A stretch of DNA of 64,000 nt from Bdellovibrio sp. 28-41-41 (GCA_002256935.1 NCGL01000002.1:35152-99151); one strand, 5' to 3'; positions 8,839 to 19,047 are shown, counted from the first letter of the stretch. The notes: generated by a model not told the origin, from the sequence alone. Made by a program: numbers and translations.

Positions 8839-9946
8839 AGAGTTTCTGATCATCCATATTCGGCCGCGGTTCCCACTTTACAATACCTAATGGGATATCA
8901 ACTGGCCATATATCTTTAAGCTTGGTGTAGTCCTTTTCCGTAGTTAGGAAATGATGGAAATTAATGGGCTTGTTTAGAATCACTTTTAAGTCATCTTTTG
9001 AATACTGATGATGGTCTCTGAATTTCTTTTCAATCAGTTCACACTTTGGATTTAAATCGCTAACGATCTTTTTAAAATACTCGGGTCGTGCGATCGCTGA
9101 AACCAACACAAATCGACGAATGGCTGAAAACTCATTCTTTCCGGGATTCAATAGTCTTTGTCGAACATCAAAATTCAAATTGGCGAAACCGGGAAAATCC
9201 ACTTTCGTTAGTTCAAACTTCCAGTCTACTTGAATACCCTTAAAGGAAACCATTTTCTTAAGCTCTGCCAAATGCGATGCCGGAACAAAATTAGTTTTAG
9301 TCCAAAAAATAATATTCGCTTTTTTATATCCCTCAAACGGCTCGCGGTAACGACCGCGTGGCAGCAGATGATTAGATTCATCCATTTGAGTCACATCACA
9401 TAACAAAATATTACAATTTTTCTTCAGAGCTAAGTGCTGAAATCCATCATCGATAAAAACCGTATCTATTTTTTCGGTGCGAACGATCTCTTTTGCGGTT
9501 TCCAATTTTACAGGGCCTACATACACGGGAACGCCCGTCTGCTGGAAAATCAAAAGTGGTTCATCACCAAATCTCTGACCATCCGAGATATCAGATTCTG
9601 ACCCCGGTTCCACTTTCACAATACTTCTAACAGCTGATTTATAATTACGGCTGACTATACCGACACGTCGACCACCTAAATTCATTAAATTAGTTAAATA
9701 AATTAATATCGGAGTTTTACCTGTTCCACCCACAGTAAGGTTGCCGACGCTGACAACAGGAACCGACAACGTAGTTACTTTTTTAAAACCCTTTTTATAG
9801 GTCCAAAAATTCAAAGCGACCAAAGCTCGATATAGATAAGAAATTAAACTCAGTATCCAAAGAACTAAAAAGAAGTACTTTCTATCGGCTTCTAAGTCTG
9901 GAAATAATTCAGAAGAAGATAATTTGGATTCGATGTTTTTTTTCAT
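8810..9946 (-). CDS. lpxK: Tetraacyldisaccharide 4'-kinase LpxK
   Basis: LpxK adds the 4'-phosphate to the lipid A disaccharide. A membrane-associated N-terminal helix precedes the P-loop GNLTVGGTGKTP (about residues 68-79), followed by FIDDGFQHLALKK and LPRGRYREP, all typical of LpxK. The ATG at 9946 overlaps the lpxB stop (TGATG); a GTG one codon upstream is the alternative. Lipid A of the studied B. bacteriovorus strain is reported to lack phosphates, mannose replacing them, so an intact lpxK is worth noting: the phosphate may be added and later removed, or this organism may differ. Confidence 0.92.
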   Translation of the reverse strand: MKKNIESKLSSSELFPDLEADRKYFFLVLWILSLISYLYRALVALNFWTYKKGFKKVTTLSVPVVSVGNLTVGGTGKTPILIYLTNLMNLGGRRVGIVSRNYKSAVRSIVKVEPGSESDISDGQRFGDEPLLIFQQTGVPVYVGPVKLETAKEIVRTEKIDTVFIDDGFQHLALKKNCNILLCDVTQMDESNHLLPRGRYREPFEGYKKANIIFWTKTNFVPASHLAELKKMVSFKGIQVDWKFELTKVDFPGFANLNFDVRQRLLNPGKNEFSAIRRFVLVSAIARPEYFKKIVSDLNPKCELIEKKFRDHHQYSKDDLKVILNKPINFHHFLTTEKDYTKLKDIWPVDIPLGIVKWEPRPNMDDQKLYETITSFIH

Positions 9947-11103
9947 CACTTGGACTCGATATAGGAGTTAAGTATTCGAACCACACGTTCCGTCACACCC
10001 CGTTCGCCCAATCGAGTTCTGATTTCAGCTAATTTTCGTTTTTGAGCCGCATAGACTTCTGGATTCGAGATTAACTCAAAAACTAATCTCTCTAGCTCAT
10101 CGATAGTGGCTTTCTCTTGAAATCGTTCCGGACTGACTTCCTCATTCAAAATCATATTACATAAATTAAAAAATTTAATTCCTTTAACCATGTATTTCGC
10201 AAGGACCCCAGATAACCATTTCATTTTGTACATGGTCACCATCGGTTTTTCTACCAGCCCGACCATCAAGGTCGCAGTGCCCGACGATCCCAAAATCATA
10301 TCGGTCATCGCAATCATTTTGAATGGTTCCGTTTTCATCATGATAAAATTAACTTTGAAATTATCTAAATACGGCATCAGTTCTTCTTTTTCAAAACTAG
10401 GCGCACATAAAATCAGAATCTTTAAATTGGAAACCTTGTTACTTAATCTACGAGCTACTTCTAACAACATATGAAACATCTGCTGAAGTTCACCGTGACG
10501 AGATCCCGGCATGATACCCAGTACGATTTCGTTATCCTGAATGCCGCAACGTCGGCGTTCGCTCATAATCCATTTTTCATCAGTCCATTCTGGCTTCATT
10601 TCATCCAGCAATGGATGACCAACGAATTCAAAGGGGACTTGATGAGTTTTGAAAAATTCAATTTCAAAAGGAAACAGCAATAGAACTTTATCACAGTAGG
10701 CTTTGATCTGATGAACGCGTTTTTGTTTCCACGCCCACACTTGCGGCGCTATATAGTACACAACGGGAATGTTTCGTTTCTTTAATTCTTTAGCTAGACG
10801 TAAATTAAAACCCGGATAATCTAGCAGTATAGCGACTTTCGGCGGATTTCTATCCACTTCCGCTAGGACTTCGTAAAATACTTTTTTGATATCTTTGTAG
10901 TGTTTTAAAACTTCGACCATGCCCATGACGGCCATGTCTTCGGATCTGCCGATGCGGCGAAATCCCAGTTTTTCCATTTCATTTGAACCAACACCATAAG
11001 CATCGACCACAGTGCCATTTTTTTTCCATAGCTCAAGAATTCTTTGAGCATACAGAACCGAAGAGGCCTCTGCTGAAATGATCAATACCGAAGTTTTACT
11101 CAT
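9946..11103 (-). CDS. lpxB: Lipid-A-disaccharide synthase LpxB
   Basis: LpxB condenses UDP-2,3-diacylglucosamine with lipid X to form the beta-1,6 disaccharide at the cytoplasmic face of the inner membrane. The protein shows ISAEASSVLYAQ at the N-terminus, YYIAPQVWAWKQKR, and MPGSRHGELQQM in the UDP-binding half. Its 385 residues are typical. The ATG overlaps the stop of the upstream oxidoreductase gene (ATGA), indicating translational coupling. Confidence 0.95.
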   Translation of the reverse strand: MSKTSVLIISAEASSVLYAQRILELWKKNGTVVDAYGVGSNEMEKLGFRRIGRSEDMAVMGMVEVLKHYKDIKKVFYEVLAEVDRNPPKVAILLDYPGFNLRLAKELKKRNIPVVYYIAPQVWAWKQKRVHQIKAYCDKVLLLFPFEIEFFKTHQVPFEFVGHPLLDEMKPEWTDEKWIMSERRRCGIQDNEIVLGIMPGSRHGELQQMFHMLLEVARRLSNKVSNLKILILCAPSFEKEELMPYLDNFKVNFIMMKTEPFKMIAMTDMILGSSGTATLMVGLVEKPMVTMYKMKWLSGVLAKYMVKGIKFFNLCNMILNEEVSPERFQEKATIDELERLVFELISNPEVYAAQKRKLAEIRTRLGERGVTERVVRILNSYIESK

Positions 11104-12059
11104 TTTCGAATTTGTTTATCGATTTTATCGGCCCAGATCATAGCCCGCAGGCCATCTTCTGCTGTAATGAGAGGCTTTTTACTATTCAATACGCAATCCA
11201 CAAAATGATTAGTTTCTTCTTGAAGCGCATCTACTTTAGCTACTGTCCAATTCGTCGTTTTGATTTTATCTTCTACTTTTTCGGCAGCTGAGTTGAACTC
11301 GTACATCTCAACATCATGGGTTCCCGTATTCGCAGAAACCGTTCTTAAGCGGCTGTAGGCCTTTACCTGACGAACACCTTTGCCACTAGATCGATTGATA
11401 GACATGTAAACCGATTTCTTAGTTCCATTTCCCAATGCTAAATCAAAATGGCCCGTCACGGAATCAGGTTCTTTAGAAACAATTACATCACCATGAACAG
11501 AATGATTTGTGACTTTAGCGTTATCACACAACCAGAACATCAAATCGATATCGTGAATCATCAAATCAAAAACAACTGAAACATCAGAACCACGTAAGTT
11601 AAACGGAGCCCAGCGAGTCAGCTCAAAATGATTGGCTTCACCTTTCATTTGTTTAACAACTTCATTAATCGATGGATTAAAGCGTTCGATATGACCAACG
11701 GTTAAAAATGTTTTCTTCTTTTCACTGGCTTCAAATAATTTCTCGGCTTGCTCTAAGGTTGCTGTCATTGGCTTTTCGACATTAACGGGAATACCGGCTT
11801 CAACAAACATCGCCGCTAGCTCGTAGTGAAAACGAGTCGACGTTGCGATCGTCACTAGGTCTACTTTACCAATTAAGTCTTTAGGATTTGTATAAGCCGT
11901 TGTACCAAGTGCCGAGGCGATCTTCTGAGCTTGCTCTTGGCTGGCATCACAGACGCCCACCAATTCGCAGTGGGGATTGTTTTTGTATTTCTGCGCGTGA
12001 AAATTACCAAGGTAACCTACGCCAACCACTGCGGCTCTTAGTTTTTGTCGAGTAGTCAT
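11100..12059 (-). CDS. Gfo/Idh/MocA-family oxidoreductase, probably GnnA-like
   Basis: An N-terminal Rossmann fold with GVGYLGNFHAQKYK, then the family's NVEKPMTATLEQAE and GHIERFNPSI motifs, marks this as an NAD(P)-dependent sugar oxidoreductase of 319 residues. In Acidithiobacillus and Leptospira, GnnA of this family oxidises C3 of UDP-GlcNAc so that GnnB can aminate it for 2,3-diaminoglucose lipid A, a sugar reported in Bdellovibrio lipid A. Position between lpxA and lpxB supports that role. No GnnB aminotransferase is visible in this operon, so the exact reaction is inferred. Confidence 0.75.
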   Translation of the reverse strand: MTTRQKLRAAVVGVGYLGNFHAQKYKNNPHCELVGVCDASQEQAQKIASALGTTAYTNPKDLIGKVDLVTIATSTRFHYELAAMFVEAGIPVNVEKPMTATLEQAEKLFEASEKKKTFLTVGHIERFNPSINEVVKQMKGEANHFELTRWAPFNLRGSDVSVVFDLMIHDIDLMFWLCDNAKVTNHSVHGDVIVSKEPDSVTGHFDLALGNGTKKSVYMSINRSSGKGVRQVKAYSRLRTVSANTGTHDVEMYEFNSAAEKVEDKIKTTNWTVAKVDALQEETNHFVDCVLNSKKPLITAEDGLRAMIWADKIDKQIRK

Positions 12060-12062
12060 TTT

Positions 12063-12875
12063 CTATTCCTCTAGTTCAGAACTTTTTCCTCTGGCAATCG
12101 CAATTCCACGTTTTGATTGTTTTACGAATTGTACCAAATAATTAATATTTTCTGAAGGTTGGCATTCTTTAGCGATACGCTCGTAGGCTTCTTCCAAAGT
12201 GCTACTACCCATAATAAAAATACGAATGGCTTTGTGAACGTTACTGACTTCTTCTTTCGAAAAACCTTTTCTAGCCAAGCCAACTTTATTAGTTGCTCTG
12301 ACCAGCGCATACATACCTTGCGCACGGCTGAACGGAAGAATGTCTTTATTAATTACAGAACTGCCAGCGATGAACGCATTTTTACCAACTCGCGTGAATT
12401 GGTTAAAAGCGCACACACCACCTATTGTAACGCTGTCTTCGATCACACAGTGACCACCGATATGGGTGTCATTGGCAATGATAACATTGTTTCCAATTTT
12501 GCAGTCATGACCTACGTGAGTGTAAGCCATCATGTAACAGTTATTTCCCATTTCTGTTTTTCCATCACCTTTGTTTGTCGCTAAGTTGACGGTAGAAAAT
12601 TCTCGAAATGTATTATTGCTACCAATGATCAGTTGGGTGGGTTCAGATTTGTAAGTGATATCTTGTGGTGGACCACCGATAACGGCGCCTGGAAAAATAT
12701 GGTTATTTTCACCAAGTTCTAAAACTCCGTAGCGGGAGCCAACGGTCGCGTGACCTTCGATAATGGTCCCTTTTCCAATCTTAACTTTGCCTTGGATTAA
12801 ACAGTAGGGACCAATTTCAACATCTGGTCCTAATTCCACATCGGGACTTAGGACACTTGAAGGATGCACTTTCAT
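12063..12875 (-). CDS. lpxA: UDP-N-acetylglucosamine acyltransferase LpxA
   Basis: LpxA performs the first acyl transfer of lipid A synthesis, from hydroxyacyl-ACP to the 3-position of the UDP-sugar. The first 190 residues are hexapeptide repeats forming a left-handed beta helix, with the catalytic-region histidine in AYTHVGHDC and the PPQDITYK loop typical of LpxA. A helical C-terminal domain follows. The 270 residues match the family. It is 3 bases from the skp start and 3 bases from the oxidoreductase gene. Neither fabZ nor lpxD, common neighbours elsewhere, is present. Confidence 0.93.
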   Translation of the reverse strand: MKVHPSSVLSPDVELGPDVEIGPYCLIQGKVKIGKGTIIEGHATVGSRYGVLELGENNHIFPGAVIGGPPQDITYKSEPTQLIIGSNNTFREFSTVNLATNKGDGKTEMGNNCYMMAYTHVGHDCKIGNNVIIANDTHIGGHCVIEDSVTIGGVCAFNQFTRVGKNAFIAGSSVINKDILPFSRAQGMYALVRATNKVGLARKGFSKEEVSNVHKAIRIFIMGSSTLEEAYERIAKECQPSENINYLVQFVKQSKRGIAIARGKSSELEE

Positions 12876-12877
12876 AT

Positions 12878-13384
12878 TTATTTATCTTTTTCAAATGCCT
12901 TAACAACTTCGTCAGTTAAGTCGTGAGCCGATTCTACGTATAGAACCATGGCAGTGTTTTCTAGAACCATTGAGTAACCTTTTTCTTTAGACAACTTCTC
13001 GATGATTTTTTTCATTTTTTCAAGAATCGGCTGCGTTAATTCTTGTTCTTTCTTTTGAATTTCACCTTGGTTCTTTTGAACTACTTGTTGAAATTTCATC
13101 ATTTCTTCGCGGAATTCGTCTTGTTTCTTAGCTAAAACTTCTTCTGAAAGAACGCTTTTTTTCTTTTCGATATCTTCCTGCATTTTTTTAAGGTCGCCCT
13201 CTTTCTTTTGCAGATCTTTTTTCTTTTTCTCGAAATCGCCTTCTAATTCTGTTTTAGCTTTTTTCCCAGCTGAAGTCGATTGAATGGCTTTTTGCAAATT
13301 CACTACGCCCGCTTTAAATTCTGCTGCAAATGTATTAAGTGAAAAACCAAGAAGGGCTACCACTAACAACGATGACTTTGTCAT
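12878..13384 (-). CDS. skp: OmpH/Skp-like periplasmic chaperone
   Basis: Skp is a trimeric periplasmic holdase for unfolded outer-membrane proteins. This 168-residue product has a signal peptide (about residues 1-20, ending TFA-A), a short core strand (AGVNLQKA), two long lysine/glutamate-rich coiled-coil arms (about residues 40-125), and the closing VLENTAMVLYV strand. Its position between bamA and lpxA is the classic arrangement. Confidence 0.92.
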   Translation of the reverse strand: MTKSSLLVVALLGFSLNTFAAEFKAGVVNLQKAIQSTSAGKKAKTELEGDFEKKKKDLQKKEGDLKKMQEDIEKKKSVLSEEVLAKKQDEFREEMMKFQQVVQKNQGEIQKKEQELTQPILEKMKKIIEKLSKEKGYSMVLENTAMVLYVESAHDLTDEVVKAFEKDK

Positions 13385-13451
13385 TTAATTCTCCTATTTC
13401 ATGCACTGAATTATTATTAAGCCTAATTTAAAAAATTAACCCTGTCTAACG

Positions 13452-15923
13452 TTAAAACGGGGTCCCGATGGAAAACTCAAAGACCACGGCTTCGTGTAAA
13501 TACTCACGATTTAGCGGGAAACCCCACTCAAAACGCAGAGGTCCGATAGGCGAGAACCAACGAATACCGAAACCAGTATCTGCAAAAAGTCGCGCGTCCG
13601 TGATTGTATCTTCAGCTTCACCGACGTCGTAGAAAGCGACGCCGTACATTTGTGCTTCACGAATCAATGGGAATAGTAATTCACCTTGATACATAAGTTG
13701 CTGAGCACCACCGTAATAACGTTTCGATTTCTCTTCGATTTCAGTCATGCCCGGAATGGCTTTCAATTCGTTTTCAATTTTCGTCGATTTAACTTGTCGA
13801 CCGACACGTCCATAACGGTAACCACGCAAACTGTACGGACCACCGAGTAAATACAACTCATTGAATGGAGGCAATCGATCTGGGTTTGTCGATTCGATGC
13901 GAGCGTAAGAAATCGAGTTTCTAAAAACGACGTCCCAGAACAAATTTTTAAAGAAACGGAAGTCCGCATTTCCTTTGTAGTATTGCAAATTCCCACCGAA
14001 TGGACCTGTCAACGAGTACCCTAAGCGAGCGTAAATACCTTTAGTCGGCCGAAAACGGTCATTACGAGTATCGTAATCTAAACTGACACCTAACAAACCG
14101 GAATCCCCTTGCGCCGTTTGTAACGGGAACAAGTCGTAATCGGTAATGTTGTTACCAGCAGCATCAACCACGTTCGTTAGTTTAGTCGCCGTGTAGGTGT
14201 AGCTTGTGTTTAATCTTAGGTAGTCACCCAGTGGGTATCCCAAGAATAGAGATCCACCCGTACGCGTTTCATTGTAATCCAGACGGCCCGAGTTTTCAGA
14301 ACGGAATACGCGAAATCCTAAAGACCATAGTGAATCCCGGAAATAAGGTTCAGTGAATGTAAAGTCATAGACCGAATACTGAGACGCTAAGTTCAAGCTA
14401 ACACCTAAGTTCTGTCCGCGACCCATGAAGTTTGTCTGCTGAACGCTACCTTGCAAAGTGAAACCTTGAGCCGAACCGTAACCTGCACCCAATTGGATTT
14501 GTCCCGTATTACGTTCTTTTACAGTGATATCAATATTTAAAATGTCCAATTTATCTGGCGGTGTTGATGTTTTGAAATTCACTTCATCAAAGAAACCCAA
14601 ACGCTGGATATTCTCTAGTGATACACGACGACGAGTTTCGTTGTACAGTTCACCCTCTTTGATTTTTAATTCACGACGAACAACTTTATCACGTGTTTTT
14701 GTATTTGAAATCACGTTGATGCGACCGAAGTAAACCTTAGTGCCTTTATCGAAATCAAACACGATGTCGACTTTGCGTTCGGCTTCTTTCACTTTCCATT
14801 GAGGATTTACGTTGGCAAATGCGTAACCCAAATCACCATATTTAGCCTGAAGGTCTGCTAAGTCTTTTTGCAAAACATCGTAAGCAAATACTTTGTTTTC
14901 ATCGAGCTTCATTACATCTAGTAATTCTTGCCGCGAAAACAGCACGTCGCCCGAGAATTCAATATCCCCAACATCAAATGATTCACCCTCATCAATATTG
15001 ATAGTGATGTAGATACCTTTTTTATCAGGAGTCACTGTCACCTGTGGGCGATCAATTTTGGCTTGAATGAACCCTTTATTGAAATAGATAAAACGAATCC
15101 CCTGAATCCAACGTTCAAACATATCTTGTTTGAACTGGCCAGAACCAGATAACCCTGTGAAATAACCCTCTTCCGCCACTAACTGATCAATGATCAATTG
15201 TGATGACGGGACTTTTTTATTGCCTAGGAATGTGATCTTTTTAACTTTAACTCGGTCGTTTTGTTTTACAGTCACTTTGATCTTAACTGTTTCGTCTTTA
15301 ACTACGTCTTCGATCGCGTAATCGATTTTAGCTAGAAAGTAGCCTTTGTCTTCGTAGAACTTTTGAACTTTCTCTTGGCCTTCTTTAAGCTTAGTGATGT
15401 TCAAGATTTCGTAGGACTTGATACCAAGAGCGTCGTTTAGCTCTTCTTTTTTTACGTCTTCAGAAACTCCATCCCAAACGATTTCAACGACGGACGGTTT
15501 TTCCAAAACTTTGAACATGACGACTTTTTCAGCGCCTACATTTTCAAGATACACTTCTACGTTAGAGAAAAATCCCGTTTTAAATAACGTAGCGATATCT
15601 TCGCGAACTAGGGCTCTGAAATCAGGCGAAGAGTAACTTTGGCCTTTTTTCATTTTCAATCGACTTGTAATAGAATCTTTTTCAATTTTCTTTTGACCTT
15701 CGACTTTGATTTCGCCGACGATGACAGATTCACCCAAAGAAACGGAATCTACTTTTTTCAGATTTGATTTAAGATTTGAATTTCTCTTCGATGCGGCTTT
15801 CGCTGCGACTTTCGATGCCGGTTTTGCTTTTTTTGTTGGCGTACTTTGTTGCGCCAATGACTGATTTACAGAAAAAATCAGACTCAAAAAAAAGCAGCTC
15901 AATGTTAGTTTAAATCGTGTCAT
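13452..15923 (-). CDS. bamA: Outer-membrane protein assembly factor BamA
   Basis: BamA inserts beta-barrel proteins into the outer membrane. After the signal peptide (about 1-25) and a Lys/Ala-rich spacer there are five POTRA domains (about residues 65-470) and a C-terminal 16-strand Omp85 barrel. The conserved loop motif RGYRYGRVG (VRGF/Y type) and the terminal aromatic signature FEFSIGTPF are visible. At 823 residues it is normal for the family. Downstream skp and lpxA and upstream lolD/lolC place it in the envelope operon. Confidence 0.96.
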   Translation of the reverse strand: MTRFKLTLSCFFLSLIFSVNQSLAQQSTPTKKAKPASKVAAKAASKRNSNLKSNLKKVDSVSLGESVIVGEIKVEGQKKIEKDSITSRLKMKKGQSYSSPDFRALVREDIATLFKTGFFSNVEVYLENVGAEKVVMFKVLEKPSVVEIVWDGVSEDVKKEELNDALGIKSYEILNITKLKEGQEKVQKFYEDKGYFLAKIDYAIEDVVKDETVKIKVTVKQNDRVKVKKITFLGNKKVPSSQLIIDQLVAEEGYFTGLSGSGQFKQDMFERWIQGIRFIYFNKGFIQAKIDRPQVTVTPDKKGIYITINIDEGESFDVGDIEFSGDVLFSRQELLDVMKLDENKVFAYDVLQKDLADLQAKYGDLGYAFANVNPQWKVKEAERKVDIVFDFDKGTKVYFGRINVISNTKTRDKVVRRELKIKEGELYNETRRRVSLENIQRLGFFDEVNFKTSTPPDKLDILNIDITVKERNTGQIQLGAGYGSAQGFTLQGSVQQTNFMGRGQNLGVSLNLASQYSVYDFTFTEPYFRDSLWSLGFRVFRSENSGRLDYNETRTGGSLFLGYPLGDYLRLNTSYTYTATKLTNVVDAAGNNITDYDLFPLQTAQGDSGLLGVSLDYDTRNDRFRPTKGIYARLGYSLTGPFGGNLQYYKGNADFRFFKNLFWDVVFRNSISYARIESTNPDRLPPFNELYLLGGPYSLRGYRYGRVGRQVKSTKIENELKAIPGMTEIEEKSKRYYGGAQQLMYQGELLFPLIREAQMYGVAFYDVGEAEDTITDARLFADTGFGIRWFSPIGPLRFEWGFPLNREYLHEAVVFEFSIGTPF

Positions 15924-15989
15924 GTGCTGAGGATATTAGGGCCTTTGGGTGTTGAGTCACAACCAAAAAAGCGGCGTGTTAGAGGGGGA

Positions 15990-16667
15990 TTATTCAGCCC
16001 AACGACCATCTTTTAAATGCAGAATTCGCGGAAATTTCTGAGCGAAATGCAGGTCATGAGTCACCACCACGATCGCGATCTTTAACTGTTCGCGAATCTT
16101 GAAAAATAGCTCCTGAATCTTATAGCTATTCATGGAATCCAGATTTCCTGTTGGCTCATCCGCGAATAAAATTCGCGGCTGTCTGACCAAAGCGCGGGCA
16201 ATCGCCACCCGTTGCAATTCGCCACCAGAGAGCTGATTCGGGTAATGATTCAAACGGTCGCCTAAACCTAAAAAGGCTAAAAGCTCTTCTGCTTGGCGAG
16301 TCGCGATTCCGATATCCTGATTTGCAATTCGGCATGGCAAAAGTACGTTCTCGAGTGCTGATAATTCACTCAAAAGATGATGGAATTGGAACACAAAGCC
16401 AATCGTTTGGTTGCGAAAAAGAGACAGTTGTTCGTCATCCAGCTGAAAAAGGTTCTTTTCTAGATAAATCAGTTCTCCTGATTGCGGGTAATCCAAAGTT
16501 CCTAGAATTTGCAACAAAGTCGATTTACCCGAACCGCTGCTGCCAACGATACCAATGGCTTCGCCTTCTTGAATATCTAAACTGACCCCCTTTAGAATAT
16601 CTAAAGTGCCGCTACCTTGAGGGTAACTTTTAAAAATATTGCGAGCCGAAAGCAAGACATTACCCAT
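15990..16667 (-). CDS. lolD: Lipoprotein-releasing ABC transporter ATPase LolD
   Basis: LolD powers release of lipoproteins from the inner membrane to LolA. Walker A (GSSGSGKST), the signature [16 protein letters not shown], Walker B ([12 protein letters not shown]) and the switch histidine (VVTHD) are all present in 225 residues. The start overlaps the end of the upstream permease gene by 8 bases, the usual lolC/E-lolD arrangement. Confidence 0.93.
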   Translation of the reverse strand: MGNVLLSARNIFKSYPQGSGTLDILKGVSLDIQEGEAIGIVGSSGSGKSTLLQILGTLDYPQSGELIYLEKNLFQLDDEQLSLFRNQTIGFVFQFHHLLSELSALENVLLPCRIANQDIGIATRQAEELLAFLGLGDRLNHYPNQLSGGELQRVAIARALVRQPRILFADEPTGNLDSMNSYKIQELFFKIREQLKIAIVVVTHDLHFAQKFPRILHLKDGRWAE

Positions 16668-17928
16668 AGCGAAGTCCCTCCACTACACTTAATCGTGAAC
16701 TACGCAGCGCTGGTGCCAGCGTCGCAAAAAATGATATGACTAACGTCGCCAGTGTAATGGCAAATACATCAATCGTCCGAATCTTGATTTCGATGTTATC
16801 AATTTTATAAACAGAGCCCGGAATTAATTCAAATTGATTCTGCAAAACCATGAATCCTTGGCACAGAATAAATCCTAACACTAATCCTAACGCAACACCC
16901 ATGAGTCCTAAAAATATACCCTGCAAAGTGAATATTTTTAGAATTTGTTTTTTTGAAACCCCAAGTGTTTTTAATATAGCGATATCACCGTTGCGTTGAA
17001 CGACGCCGACATACAGTGTGGACGAAATGTTAAATGCAGCTACGATCACAATAATTAAAATTACAAAAAATATAACTACGCGTTCAATTTCTACGGCATC
17101 GAATAGATTTTCATTTACGTCGCGCCAGTCACGAATTAAATATTGAGGCCCCAGTTTTTGCGCTATACGAAATGCCGATCCTCGAACATCGCTATCATCA
17201 CTGAGCTTCATAATAAGTCCAGTATAACGATCACCAATAGAGGCTACCTTTTGAGCCGAGGCAATATCGGTAATGATCAACCGCTCATTCCATTCATATT
17301 TACCCAAATCCAAAATACCTGAAACTCGAAATTCAGCGGCTTGTGGCTTGAATATAGATGGATCAACCGAATCGCTGATGGGCACAACGACATTAATTTT
17401 ATCACCGACTTTAATATTCAAACGACGGGCAATACCCTTACCGATCATGGCTTGTGGGACTTTGACTTTCCCTTCCATCACAACGCTTATGTCATTGGCA
17501 CCCTCAACCAAACGTTGATTTAAATTAATAATATTTTTGTAGCGATCACTGTCGATACCTTGAAGCAAAATTCCAACGATTTGACCTTTGCTAGCCAATA
17601 CAGATTCGATGTACACGAAGCGTGTGGTCGATTCTAATTTTGGTTCGATCGTTTTAAGTTCATTTTCGAAATCTTTCCAGTAGAGTTTAGATTTATTTTT
17701 ATCGATCACCTGAATGTGGCCAGTTACATCGGTCATGGTTTTTTTTAATGTCGCTTCAAAACCGCTCATAACCGCCATTGACACTAACAAACAGGCTACC
17801 CCTAAAACCAACCCCAGCAAACTCAGCGGCGTCGAGCCTTCTAAAATAAATTTCCGTGTAAATAGCAATTTCCAAGCAATAAAAACTAAAGGGTTTTTCA
17901 GAAGTGGCTTAAAGAATTGTTTTATCAT
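16660..17928 (-). CDS. lolC: Lipoprotein-releasing permease LolC/LolE
   Basis: This is the membrane subunit of the Lol transporter: one N-terminal membrane helix, a large periplasmic MacB-like domain (about residues 55-270), and three C-terminal FtsX-type helices with the motif GDIAILKTLGVSKKQI. Only one permease gene is present, so it may act as a homodimer (the LolF form) with LolD. The ATG overlaps the prfB stop (ATGA). Confidence 0.9.
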   Translation of the reverse strand: MIKQFFKPLLKNPLVFIAWKLLFTRKFILEGSTPLSLLGLVLGVACLLVSMAVMSGFEATLKKTMTDVTGHIQVIDKNKSKLYWKDFENELKTIEPKLESTTRFVYIESVLASKGQIVGILLQGIDSDRYKNIINLNQRLVEGANDISVVMEGKVKVPQAMIGKGIARRLNIKVGDKINVVVPISDSVDPSIFKPQAAEFRVSGILDLGKYEWNERLIITDIASAQKVASIGDRYTGLIMKLSDDSDVRGSAFRIAQKLGPQYLIRDWRDVNENLFDAVEIERVVIFFVILIIVIVAAFNISSTLYVGVVQRNGDIAILKTLGVSKKQILKIFTLQGIFLGLMGVALGLVLGFILCQGFMVLQNQFELIPGSVYKIDNIEIKIRTIDVFAITLATLVISFFATLAPALRSSRLSVVEGLRYG

Positions 17929-19047
17929 TGAGGCGCAACCATCAGCGATTTCAAATACGCCATAACAAAGCCTTGCAGATCACCATTCATCACGTCTTGA
18001 ACCTGACTGGTTTCATGCATAGTGCGATGATCTTTCACCATCTGATATGGATGCATAACGTACGAGCGAATCTGCGAACCCCACTCAACGGCTTTCTTTT
18101 GCGAATTCATTTCATCTTTTTCTTTATTTCGTTTTTCAACTTCGCGTTCGTACAATTGGGCTTTTAGCATTTTCAATGCTTTTTCACGATTTTGAATTTG
18201 TGAACGCTGTGTTTGACACTGAACAATAATTCCCGAAGGCAAATGGTACATACGAACAGCGGAATCCGTTCTATTGACATGCTGTCCGCCGGCTCCGCTC
18301 GAGCGAAAGGTTTCTACTTTTAAATCATCTGGTTTAACTTCGATATTAATTTCATCATCGATTTCAGCCCACACAAATACCGAGGCAAACGAAGTATGGC
18401 GTCTAGCATTGCTATCAAAAGGTGAAATTCTGACAAGGCGATGAACGCCACTTTCGGCTTTGAGGTAGCCGTAGGCGTAGGCGCCTTCTACCAAAATAGT
18501 GCATGATTTCAATCCCGTTTCGTCGCCATCATTGCGATCGATCAATTCATATTTGAATCCTTGCTGATCACAGTATTTTAAATACATACGCAATAACATT
18601 TCAGCCCAATCGCATGATTCCGTCCCGCCGGCGCCCGAGTTGATAGAAAGATACGTATTGTTAGGATCCAGCTCGCCATTCAGAACGCGCTTTAATTCCA
18701 GACCTTTTCCTAATTCTTCAATTTGAATGACTTCATTTTTGGCTTCTTGAAATGTCGGTTCATCTTGAGCTTCTTCGCTCATCTCAAGTAATGTCTTGGC
18801 GTCTTTTAGTTTTTTGTCGTAGGTTTCCCATTCTTCTATAGCGCGAGTCAGTAGGGACTTCTCTTTGTTGATCTTTTGCATTTCATCGGGCTTATCCCAT
18901 AAAGCTGGGTTTTCAGCCGCCAAATTGACTTCATCTAGGCGCTTTTTCTTTTTGTCTAAGTCAAAGATACCCCCGGAGATCGTTTCCGAGGCTTTCTAGT
19001 TCTATAATTTTTCGTTTTATTTCAATTGCTTCTGTAACTAAAGACAT
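17925..19047 (-). CDS. prfB: Peptide chain release factor 2, with programmed +1 frameshift
   Basis: RF2 recognises UGA and UAA stop codons. The main frame holds the GGQ peptide-release motif (SGAGGQHVNRTDSA) and the SPF anticodon-like motif (RISPFDSNARRHTS). The true start is an ATG at 19045-19047; 28 codons later, frame 0 reaches CTT TGA, and a +1 shift joins it to the main frame (DLDKKKKRLDEV). The short first frame reads MSLVTEAIEIKRKI and so on. This is the autoregulation known in E. coli, where scarce RF2 allows the shift. It lies upstream of lolC and overlaps it by 4 bases. Confidence 0.95.
18960..18976 (-). promoter_or_regulatory. RF2 programmed +1 frameshift site
   Basis: On the minus strand the site reads CCGGGGGTATCTTTGAC, nearly identical to the E. 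coli RF2 site (AGGGGGTATCTTTGAC). It contains the internal Shine-Dalgarno-like GGGGG, the slippery CTT, and the in-frame TGA (18961-18963) followed by C. Slipping by one base at CTT continues into the RF2 frame. Confidence 0.95.

Noticed and set aside
17925..18923. RF2 frame taken alone as a truncated release factor
   Set aside because: The missing N-terminus is supplied by the upstream frame through the programmed frameshift at 18960-18976.
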